The notes under the pieces were generated by a model. The model was not told the DNA's origin and searched no databases. It worked only from the letters and a program-made list of their open reading frames with translations. This document shows, piece after piece, positions 24,301 through 36,300 of a stretch of 64,000 nt of DNA. The translations under genes were made by a program, and so were the position numbers. The stretch comes from Agrypnia vestita (lineage: Eukaryota; Arthropoda; Insecta; Trichoptera; Phryganeidae), in contig JADDOH010000476.1 of NCBI GenBank assembly GCA_016648135.1, positions 205,572 through 269,571 on the forward strand, read 5' to 3'. Each line of letters starts with the position of its first letter. Position 1 is the first letter of the stretch.

Positions 24301-27300
24301 AATATTTTTAGCTGAACTTAATTTATTCATACAAATAAATCTTCATAATACGTTTTTCGGAAGACGAAATTTTGTTCAACATTCCTAAAAATGAAAAATG
24401 GGCGCAATAAAAATTAAGTGATTATGGCGGTGTCACAAAAGTTCTAGCCCCTGAAAAAAGGCTGCAGTATTCGAATAGGCTAATAAAACAATTAACCCAA
24501 ATAAATCTCAAAATTCACAAAATACTCCTATAATATTCGCAGAGCCGCATTGGTGACACTAATTTTTGATTTATTTTCTTTCTTAACTATGCAAAAAAAA
24601 TTAATTGACCGATTAATCCATTTCTGAGAATACACAATTGTATTAGCAGGTGCACCTGATAATTTACAATTTCAGATGCCTCTTCGGCACTACTGTAATA
24701 TTTTGTTTCATTTTCATTAATATTTAACGTAAAAATTATACCGGAATTTAATTAAAATTTTCAATTATTTATATCGATTATACTCTTTATTTTTAATTAT
24801 TTATTGGATTGCCTTGCTTCCTGCGTCTGTTTAGCTCATTAAAATCATTCAACATCATTTCAAACGCGTGAAATAACTGCCGATAAATTCGGTGAAATAA
24901 AGGCCAGCGCCACACTACGCAGATGTCGCGGTGGCGTGATTCGTCGAATGTCCGCGCAGTACGTTTGATAAGTGCGTATTATATGATGGAAAAAATGTAG
25001 CGGCGTCCCGCCGCGGAAGATCTGCAACGGAAGGTCTGCGCAATGTGGCGCTAGTCTCGCGTCGCGTGAAGTCACGGGACGTACAATGTTAATTAAACAA
25101 ATTGAGTTTAAAGACAATTAATCACTTAAATTACTCAATTTATAATTCAAGTACTCGTATATCGTAAAGTAATATTCGCGCGATTGTCGGCATACGCGAC
25201 TGGCGAGTTACGTGTTTATAGTCAGCGGTGATCAGCGTAAATAATCGTTAAAACTTGCTTGTATTAATTATTCTTTGATTATTTTTACTCCGTGCTCTTT
25301 TCATTCTTAAAAAATAAATCTGTTTTTAAATTATTTTCATTAAAATGCTGAAATTTTATTGTTTCATTTTCGTAGATATCATTGGGAGCCATTCATTACT
25401 TCCAGTTTAGTTTTGATTAGCTTGATTTGATAAGTTTCTTGAGAAATAAAATAAAACGATTGACGGTTAGCGTTTATCCATGAATAAACTTGTCTCTTGA
25501 ACAACAAGATATTTGGAAATCTATTGATAAAATTATAAAACAAAACAGAAAGGTTGAATACTGACAAGTGAAATAATATATAATAAATAAATTTATCCGG
25601 CGATTATTTATGATAATTTTTTTATATAAGTAGTCGCAATCGCAAAATCAATCAACGTCGGTGCAAAATTAATTCGCCTAAACGAAATTGTTCTCGTTTT
25701 GGTTGTATTTCTTCAAGGAAATAGTCGGGAATATTAATTACGTAATATCTCCGATTGTTTTCTAATTGAGTTACAAAAAACGGATCAAATTTGATTTAAC
25801 AATAAAAAATATCACGAATATTCTTTGCGCCCGGGAAAATATTAAGGTACATATTGTGAAATCAAACATAATTAAAATAAAGAAAATCGTTATTAATCTC
25901 AAAAGAATATTATTTAATGTATTATTGTGTTAAGTTCGCCGAGTTCGCCCCTGAATTGGCGGGTTTTTTTGGACTTTGCCCCATTCAGTTTGCTCAAGGC
26001 AATATGTTGAATGTATATCTAAATTATGTAGAAATCATCAAAAGGGATGCATTTTTAAAATAAAGTCAAGTAGAATACTATTTACAAATGGTTCTTTTTT
26101 ACAAATGTGCAATCTTTACCAAGTCAGGGGAAGTAGATACAGGTAATTTTCGTATTTTTTTTTCGAATTCGTGAGGTTTATGTTTTGTCAATATACACCA
26201 ATTTATATTTAAATTCTGATTGATTTATCCTTTAATAATATTATTAGTTTAAGATAGGTATTTTTTTTGCAATAGTAATTTAGATAACTTGTATAATTTC
26301 TTTTAAAATCAAGGTTTGTACATATGTAGTGAAATACCTACCTACATAAATTATTTTATGGTTTCCTTTTAGTGTGGTTATTAATAAAACATTTTTATAA
26401 CAGTGCTAAATTTTTTTATTGTTTTGGTAGTTCTTATTATTTTCTGAACCTAGGGTACTATTTACATAGGTGATATTTTACAAATTTATATTATTTAATG
26501 TTACAAATTTAATTTTTTTAAAATAAAATGTCCTTAAATTGTCATATTATATAAAAGAAAATTTAATTAAAACACAAAATTAGAAAGTGTAAATAATATA
26601 TGAAAAAGTTGAAATCACTTTTAATATGTTTCGCGCCTAATAAGTTATTATTTGCCGGTCCCTTGAAAAACGTATTAAGAGAGTTTCACTGTAGATGTCT
26701 CAGAGATGAAATTATATTTTTTATGGGAAAGTAGGTATGAAAGTCTTTGGGTGTTCATAGGGCTTATGACCTATCGTACGGCTGCCTTAAGTGATCACTT
26801 TACACGATGTAACGTTCACCATTTCCACCCATGATAGAATAACACGTCTATCAAATTTTTGGAAGTTTTAAAAATTTGGTAGATGTGGTATTCTATCATG
26901 GGTGGAAATGGTGAATATTAAATTATGTAAAGTGATCACTTAAGCCAGCCGTACGATAGGTCGTAAGCCCTATGAACACCCAAAGACTTCCATACCTACT
27001 TAACCATAAAAAATAAATTTGGTCTCTATGAGACATTTTTTTTTTTTTAAGGACGCGTCACATTAATATTCATACTATTTTCAAATTAAGCTAAACGCTT
27101 GTGCTATGGAAATAGGACTAACTTGCTGGTCTGGAGTGAGGTTCGAACCCGCGACCTTTGGATCACGAGGCGAGAGTCTTAACCACAAGACCAACAAGCT
27201 ACCTATAATATATCTTGATTAATGATGTCCCCTGGGATAAAATCCAGTACTGGGTTCATTGAAAAATTTGAACAAACTCAAAATATTCTGTACATTGGCT

Positions 27301-30300
27301 CTGTTTCCTTGAAAGAGGGAATTCAAATTGTGTTGGCTGAAGAATTAGGCGACACATAAAGTGGCGCCTCTGTATCTTCAAGAGCTCTGTATTCCGGACT
27401 CGTATTGAATGGAAGATGCCAAAATCTGAGGTCAATCTCTACTTCAGGATGCAGGAAGGGTAAAACCAATCAAACATTGCCTAACTGAATGGGCATTTTC
27501 AGTGGCAGGCCCAAAAGTGTTGAACTCTGTATTCTCTGTAATACAGAAAAGTGCATCAGAAACATTGTTTGAAGACTATATCATTTCCATAAGTTCGCAA
27601 TTAAATTTGAAATAGAAGTATAGAGCTATGTAAACAGTTTTTGTGAAAATTATCCTTGAGGTCAATTTTTACAAAAAATTATAAATATAAATAATAAAAT
27701 ATAAATAGTAATCCATTAAATAGAATTTACTATTTAATCATTTTTATAATTACTATTTCATTACTTGCACGCTAACAATCAGTTTATGTAGTTGCGGAAA
27801 ACTGAATTGGAAAAATATACATATTATTAACTCACGTTTTACTAGGCAAATTGCATTGGCACATTGGTGTATCACCGTCACTGTGGGTCGATGGATTCCA
27901 CGTTCCAGAGTCTCCCCAATTTGTGGCATTATCGCCGCTTCCCCAGGAACCGGTATTCGTGGTACCCCAGCCATTGGTGCTCGAACTGCCCCCCCTCTCG
28001 TTACCTCCTCCTCTAGTATTGCTATTATTTCCCCCTCTGTTAGTGTTAGGCGGTGGATTTGAGGGGTTTCCCGCCCCACTAGGTTCGTTGGAAGCCCACA
28101 GAAAGAAATTACATGCACCACCATCTTGTGGTTTGAGGCACTTATAAAATTGTCGACCTGAGAATAAAATTGTAATGTAATTATTATTCAGTACAAAGTC
28201 AGAAAATTACTGAAGACTACTGGATTGACTTTGAAAGAGCTAGTTTCTGAAACATGAAAATTTCAAACAAAGAAAATTTCGATTGGAAAATTTTAAGGAA
28301 TAATTAGTATTTTATTTGAAGGTAATTTAAATTTTAAATACAAATGGATACATTTTTTTACCTTATAAAAAACTAACCCATAAAAACCAAGTTTTTACTC
28401 CCTTCTCATTTACTAGTTGAAACAGATTTGGCGCTTACCCCACGCGTTGGGCTCGGGCGACACTACGAAAGGGAGTAATAAAAAATTTCGAAAAATCCAA
28501 AATTATACTATAATTATTAATTTTGCATAATAATGCGAATTTGTTAGATCATTTTTATCGTCGCCATGAGTCTGCCTGCAAAGTTTCAGCTCGATTGGAT
28601 CACTGGAAAAAGGTTAAAAATCGGTCAAAAGTTTTTTCGACAGACAAGCAAGCAGACGCTACGAGTTAAAAGAAAGGGAGTAAAAATGGTAAAGAGTTAC
28701 TTTCTTTAAGGTAATTAAAAAAATATATATGTATATGTAATACTAAAAAAATGTATTTCAGACCCTTAATATGTACATTTACTATAACAGATACGAGAAT
28801 ACATGTGATATGCCAGTCTAGTCGACAGGAATCTAGCATGCAGTCATAACTTTTAAATAAGACGTGCGTAACAAGAATTTTTACAAAATAAATTGAATAC
28901 ATATCTCGTCATATTACTACTATCTATCTAATAATCTTCACAATTGTTGTTATATCATTCATATCAATATAGCATAATATGTACAGTGAAACTCGCTTAA
29001 TAAATTCACTTTTAATAAGTTCTCCCGCTAAATAAGTTTAAATTCTGCGGTCCCGAAAAAGTCCCATACAAATCTGAATTTTTTTTAGGCTTAATACGTT
29101 TCCCGCTTATTTTTGTTTCTCGTCAAAGTAGTGCTAATATTTTTAGCTGAACTCAATTTATTCAAACAAATAAATCTTCATAATACGTTTTTCGGAAGAC
29201 AAAATTTTGTTCAACATTCCTAAAAATGAAAAATGGGTGCAATAAAAATTAAGTGGTTTTGGGGGTGTCACAAAAGTTCTAGCAGCTGAAAAAACAAAAA
29301 ACGCTACTGTATTTGAATAGGCTAATAAAACAATTAACCAAAATAAATCTCAAAATTCACAAAATGGGCAGCATACAACAGATAATTCTTGCAGAGCCAT
29401 AAAAGTAGTTTGACAAAAACTGTATTATTTGAAAAGGCGAGAAAATAAAACTTAATCCCCAAAATAAACAAAGAATGCTTGGCTTTCAAATATACTCCTA
29501 TAATACTCGCAGAGCTGCATTGGTGACACTAATTTTTGATTTATTTTCTTTCTTAACTATGCAAACATTTTTAATTGACCGAAAAATCCATTTCTGAGAA
29601 TACACAATTGTATTAGCAGGTGCACCTGATAATTTACAATTCCAGATGCCTCTTCGGCACTACTGTAATATTTTGTTTCATTTTCATCAATATTTAACAT
29701 CAAAAATACCAGAATTTAATTAAAATTCACAAGTATTTATATCGATTATACTCTTTATTTTTAATTATTTATTGGATTGTCTTGCTTCCTGCGTCTGTTT
29801 AGCTCATTAAAATCATTGAACATCATTTCAAACGCATGAAATAACTGCCTAAGAATTCGGTGAAACAAAGGCCAGCGCCACACTACGCGGAAGTCGTGGT
29901 CGCATGATTTTGTTGAATGTCCGTGCAGTACGTTTGATAAGTGCGTATTATAATGATGGAAAAAAAAAAAGCGGCATCCCGCCGCGGAAGATCTGCAACG
30001 GAAGGTCTCGCGTCGCGTGATGTCGCAGGACGTACAATGTTAATTAAACAAATTGAGTTTAAAGACAATTAATCACTTAAATTACTCAATTCATAATTCA
30101 AGTACTCGTATATCGTTTAATAATATTCGTGCGATTGTCGGCATACGCGACTGGCGAGTTACGTATTTATAGTCGGCGGTGATCAACGCAAATAATCATT
30201 AAAACTTGCTTGTACTAATTATTCTTTGATTATTTTTACTCCGTGCTCTTTTCATTCTTAAAAAATAAATATATTTTTAAATTATTTTCATTAAAATACA

Positions 30301-33300
30301 GAAATTTAATTGTTTCATTTTCGTAGATATCATTGGGAGCCATTTATTACTTCCGGTTTAGTTTTGATTAGCTTGATTTGATCATTTTCTTGAGAAATAA
30401 AATAAAAAGACCGACCAGGGATACCTCCAGTCCCGTGGGCCCTTTCTGCCGGAGCCGAGGCACAGGGAGCGAGGCTCAGGGAACCCGAACGGGAGACCTA
30501 ACCGGAAGGCAGACCACGGCCGAAAACCCGCTGGTGACCGTAGCCGCAGAGGTAGAAGATGACGCGAGGCTGAACAACCGGTTCTGGGGAGGACGCTTGA
30601 GGAGGTTCCAAAGCGCGTGGAAGGAGTTCGGGGCACCACCTATAGTGCTAAGAATCCTCAAGGGCGCGAGAATCCCCTTTGTGGCCAAACCTCCGTTAGT
30701 CTTCCCCACCAGGCAGCTGTTGAGCAGCTTCGGCACGAAGGAGTCTCGAGACATGTCGAGTCACATTCGGGCCCTGAAGATGTCAGGCGTGCTGGAAAGA
30801 GCAGATCATTCTCCGAGCTTCATCTCAAATCTGTTTCTAACTCCGAAGTCGGACAACTCCCTAAGGCCGATATTCAACCTGAAGGCGTTGAATGCCTTTG
30901 TGGAGGCGAAACCCTTCAAGCTGTTCAACCACTTTCGGGTCCCAGACTTCCTCCAGCCCAAAGATTGGTTGGTGAAAATCGACCTAACCCAGGCATACTT
31001 TCACCTACCAATAGCGGAATCGCACCGAAAGTTCCTGAGACTGTACTACCAAGGGGAACTTCTCCAGATGACCTGCCTGCCCTTTGGCCTGTCATCAGCC
31101 CCGAGAATGTTCGCAACGCTGTCAAACTGGCTAGCGGGACTCTTGCGGAAGAGAGGAATAAGGACCGTAGTCTACCTGGACGACTTCCTTCTGGCCAATC
31201 AGTCAAGGGACCTGCTAGCGACCCAGGCAGTAGAGACGGTCAATCTGTTCCAGCATCTGGGTTGGTGCATCAACCGCGACAAGTGTGTCCTTATACCTAC
31301 CCAAAAGCTGGAGTTTCTGGGCATAACTTGGGACACCGAAGCCAACCAGAAATCCCTCTCGGACCGCAAGTGCTCTGGCCTTCGCCAAGTACTGCGCCGC
31401 CCGATCGAGGCCGGCAGTTGCTCCCCCAAGCAGGTTCTAGGCCTCTTGGGAAGCCAACCAGAAATCCCTCTCGGACCGCAAGTGCTCTGGCCTTCGCCAA
31501 GTACTGCGCCGCCCGATCGAGGCCGGCAGTTGCTCCCCCAAGCAGGTTCTAGGCCTCTTGGGGAGACTCAACTTCGCAAACTTCGCCACCCCTCGGGGTC
31601 GTTTGCATTGCCGAAGACTGCAGAGATTCAGCCGCCAGCTGCAGAGGCACGAGCCATCCAGACAAGTGGAGCTTCCTGCCGCGGTTCGGCAAGACCTAGA
31701 GTGGTGGTTGGAGGCCGTAGGGGAGTCCTGCCCAATACACGAAGCCCCCTTCTCCCACTTCCTGACTACAGACGCAGCGGACGCAGGTTGGGGCGGCCAG
31801 GTGGACGACAAGACGATATCAGGCCAGTGGTCCCCAGAGCAGATGCGGTGGCATTCCAACCAGAAAGAAGCCTTCGCTGTTTACGCAGTGATCAGGGATC
31901 ACGCTTACCTGCTAAGAGGAACGAAGACCCTACTGCAGACAGACAACAAGACAGTAGTGACTTACATCAACAAGGAGGGGGGGACAAGATCATTGGGCCT
32001 TCTGAAGATAACTCGAGACCTCCTAGAGTTTATCGACCAGCAGGAAATATCTCTGACAGCGCAGTACATTCCAGGGAGATACAACGGGATTGCGGACCGA
32101 CTCTCTCGGGGGACACCACTCCCGGAATGGCACCTCCTGGAACCAGCGACAGAGGAAATATTCTGAATATGGGGACGTCCTCAGATCGACCTCTTCGCAT
32201 CGGCCACCGCCCATGTGGTGCCAAACTACGTGTCGCTAGACTCAACCGATTGCTCGGCCTCCTATCTCAACGCATTCAGTCAGCATTGGGATTACGAGCT
32301 GGCCTGGGTATTTCCGCCGCCGAATCTCGTCCCAAGAGTACTGGCGCACTTGAACCTGGCAAGAGGCACCTTTCTCCTAGTTGTGCCAAGATGGGAGAAG
32401 ACATTCTGGAGGGCCGATCTCAAACAACGAGCAAAGGGAGGGCCAATAAGCGTAAGAGATCTGAAGAGCGTCCTGATCGATACGTCGACAGGGTTTCCCC
32501 CACCGAGGGTGTCGGACCTCCAACTGGAAGTTTGGAGAATAGCAGTGGGTGGGAACAGGCAATAGCGGATTGGAGCCAGGAGGAACAGCAGCTGTTCAGA
32601 TCTGGCTGGAGAGGCTCAACGCTGAACACCTACAAGCCGGCCTGGGATAGGTGGCAGCGATGGTGTACCACGCATTCTGTCCAACCTCATAACCCTCCCC
32701 CTGCAACAGTGGCAAGATATCTGGCCAACCTGTTCATCCACGAAGGGCTAGCCCCTCGAACAATATTGGTCCACAAATCGGCAATCGTATCCTTCTGTGG
32801 CCCAGCTCTTGATGCAGATAAGATTAGCTCGAACTTCCTCGTCAGGCACGTCCTTAAAGCCATCTCGGTTTCTGGTGGATGCACTGAGAGACCCCCGATC
32901 TGGAACCCCCGAGTAGTGGTGGAGTGGCTACGTGAAAACCCGCCAAGGAAACAGCCTGTATGACGTGTCAAGGAGGACGGCCATACTACTCATCATGGCA
33001 TCTGGGCGAAGAGTCCAAGATCTGACACTTCTCAGAGTCACCCCGGACCGATTGATCGACAAAGGAGACTCCATCACGCTATGGCCAGCCTTTGGAGCGA
33101 AGACTGACACGGCAAGACACAAACAATCGGGATGGAGGTTGAGCGCATCGGATGAAAGGAACATCAACCCCTTGTTTTGGATCCGAAAGCTGGTCTCACT
33201 CTCACAGCCGAGACGAAAGCCGGACATGAAAGAACTATTTGTGACGACAGCAGGTGAAGTAAAGCCAGCTTCACGGACAATGATAGGTGGTTGGATCAAG

Positions 33301-36300
33301 TCAATCCTAAGAGAGGCTGGAGTGGAAGCAACGCCAGGAAGTGTTCGTTCTGCTGTGGCTTCGTTGAATTGGCTGGAAAACTACCCGATAGAGGAGATCT
33401 TGTCAAGGGGAAACTGGCAGAGTGAAATCACCTTCCGAAAATTCTACCAAAGAGAGATAGTAGATAACCCCAAGCAACAATGCCCCCAGAGCTCATTAGC
33501 GCCTCTCTTTACGCCAATATAGGCAGTCACATATAACGTCGAACCACTAGGTCACCAGGTGATAACAAACAGATCTCTCATAATGGATTCCAGGCGTCGA
33601 GACGGAACACAAAATAAAAGAATTTTACCTTCCATTAAAATTCCTATTTTGTTTCCCTCGACGCCTGGAATCCAGGTAATCCCTACCTGGTGCATTATGA
33701 GTCATATGAAAGAAAAACCGTTGCGCCGACGCAACCGGAAACAGGGATACCAGCGGGAATAAATTGTGTCGCAAACAGGGAATCAGAGGGGGTAGGAACG
33801 CGTGTGAAAGTGCCGAAACAGCAGGCTGTTCTCTCATAATGGATTCCAGGCGTCGAGGGAAACAAAATAGGAATTTTAATGGAAGGTAAAATTCTTTTAT
33901 TATTTGCTGGTCCCTTGAAAAATGTATTAAGATTTGTATTTATATTATTTATTTTATATATGTACTTTTTTCTGCATCAGAGAATTTTTTTTCATTTTAA
34001 GTGGTTCTTATTTCATGTTAATAGATTTTAAAGGTTTCGATAGCATTTTGTCGGGACCAGAATATTTTTCCATATAAACTAACTGTGTTACTGTTAAGAG
34101 CAAATGATATATTACGATAAAAACTTACCAAAATTTGGTGACGCTTTCTTAACAGTGAGCAAGAGTGCCGGCTCTCCACAATTACACACAACTAGATTGT
34201 CGTCTTCGTTGGAAAGTTGTGAGGAACTCCATCCAGAAGCGCTTCCTCTTGTGCCCCCCCTCCCCCTTCCTCTGCCTCTTGCACCGGAACCTCCTTGTCG
34301 ATCTTCATTAGATTCTGAAGAACTCCAACCAGATGTACGACCTCCGCCTCTTGAAGAAAAACTATTTCCTCTTCCTCCTAAGCTTGAATCTCCCCGCCCA
34401 TCAAACTGGTTTCTACTGTTATATCCACTGTCGTTAGTACCACCAAACCAACCGACACCATGATCAGTACTCAGAGTCTGATTGGTGTTTTGACCACTAG
34501 ATGAATCATTTCGACTCGACCAGTTTGTATTTGTTGATGTATTAGTATTATTGCGTTGCACATTTGTGGTACTTCTACTAGAACCGGTATTGTTTTGACT
34601 GAACACTCTCGATGTAGAACTTGGGAAGCCACTGTCTGAAGTCACATTGCCTGCGACTTGTGATGTGTTTGGTTGAACAGAACCAATGGAAATGTTTAAA
34701 ATTTCTAAAATGCTTGGATCGCATCCACCGATGCAGCAGATGTGAGGAGATGGATACAAGTGGTTGAGAGATCTTCCTTTCCAAATAATTTCCAATTTTT
34801 TATATGATGGTCCACACTACAAGAAAAATGGTAAAAGTACAATTTATATAAAAAAGAATTTAAAAGATATCTGTACGTTTGTTAAGGTTTTAAATGTCAG
34901 ATTAATATTTTTTGATATTAATTAATTAAAAAATATCAGTTTAATAAGCTTAAACACTTCCAAAGAATTATTAATACCACAATAAGATAACCAACAATTG
35001 TCCAAATGACATGTAATATTACAATTACGTAATATTACTTTAAAAAACTATTACAAATTAAAATACATGTACAGTGAAAATAAAGGATTGGTGATTTCAA
35101 TATTCTTATATATTATTTACACTTGACATGTAATTTTGCATTTTAAGGCTGGACATTCACTGCAAATATATATTTCAGCGTTTTTTTCGAAAATGTGGGT
35201 TTTTATTTTTAATTTATATCAAAATGTAGGTATATGTAAGACTAAATTTTTTTTAAGGCGATAACTTAAACAGAATCTTTTGAAAAATCAGTCCGCTGTA
35301 TGCTACAGCTGGGAGCGGACGTCTTTCTATAGAGGTTTTACTTTGTTAATGAAAAAAATTAACTATAAAAAGTATTTCTATGTAAAATTTGACTAAGAGT
35401 AATATTATATTATTCCGTCAAGAGAATTTGAGTTTTTCCCCGACAATAAGGTTTTTGGATAAATTTATATGAATTTGTCAGTTATGTCGTAATTTTCAAT
35501 GTACATTTTTTTTCTCGTCATAATAATAGAATGGCAACCTTGTATGTAAGAGCCGCACATGTGTCGCAGTCACAGCAACACTTGTACTTAGGTGAGAAAC
35601 GAAGATAAGTGGAAAACGTACTAAGCCTATCCTTTGAACATATTAAACGTAAACCTAAGAAAATATCCTATTTGTATGAGATTTTTGGGAATGAAGAACT
35701 TGGCGGGTAAACTTACCAAGTGAGTTTCACAGTATTCTCCGGAACACCACCACTATTTTAACAATTTTCTCAATTGCATATAATTGCTCAAATGCAACAA
35801 CACTGTACAGTTAAGTCAGGGTTCGAGGATATATATCATGATATATATCACAATATATATTTTTATTTTTATTATTTTTTATTTATTTATTTGAATTGAA
35901 GCTTACAATGCATGAAGATGTTTTACAAAGTAAAAGATTAAAGCGTTTGAATAAAATCTGCTCCATACATCTATTAGTTGCACATATATCACAATATTTA
36001 TGGCTTGATTTTTATTTTCGATATATATCCAAAAAAAACTTTCTGCAGTCGTTAATATATGGCGCTAGTTGCATTTTTAAAAAAATGCTACACGTTATTT
36101 TTTTTAAATATCTGCAGTCGTTGCTAGATGGCGCTAGTTGTATTTTTAAAAGTGGTACATACCACTTCACACGAAGCATCCATTACTCTAATTTTATCTA
36201 CTACTCCAGGAAACCACGCTGCATTCCTGCACTGAGGATATCCCATACAGCTTATAAATTGTCCTTGTCCATCTTTCTTGGTACGAAGCGTCATGTCTGA

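Larger units (their letters stand above)
30409..33902 (+). mobile_element. DIRS-like tyrosine-recombinase retrotransposon, decayed
   Basis: GC-rich against its AT-rich surroundings. In order: RT (LVKIDLTQAYFHLPIA, CLPFGLSSAPRMFATL, catalytic VVYLDDFLLA), RNase H (TTDAADAGWGGQ, QTDNKTVVTYINKEGG, GIADRLSRG), the DIRS-type methylase-like segment (QIDLFASA, FPPPNLVPRVLAHL), and a tyrosine recombinase (ASGRRVQDLTLL, PGSVRSAVASLNWL, terminal ITFRKFYQRE with the Tyr). A 112-base tandem duplication breaks the RT/RNase H frame and a further shift splits the recombinase near 32945. The right end has the split inverted/direct repeats typical of DIRS. No matching left terminal repeat was found, so the left end is probably truncated. 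Confidence 0.92.

Noticed and set aside
30617..31552. 311-codon frame as a separate gene
   Set aside because: It is a shifted frame of the GC-rich DIRS pol; the RT motifs are in the other frame.
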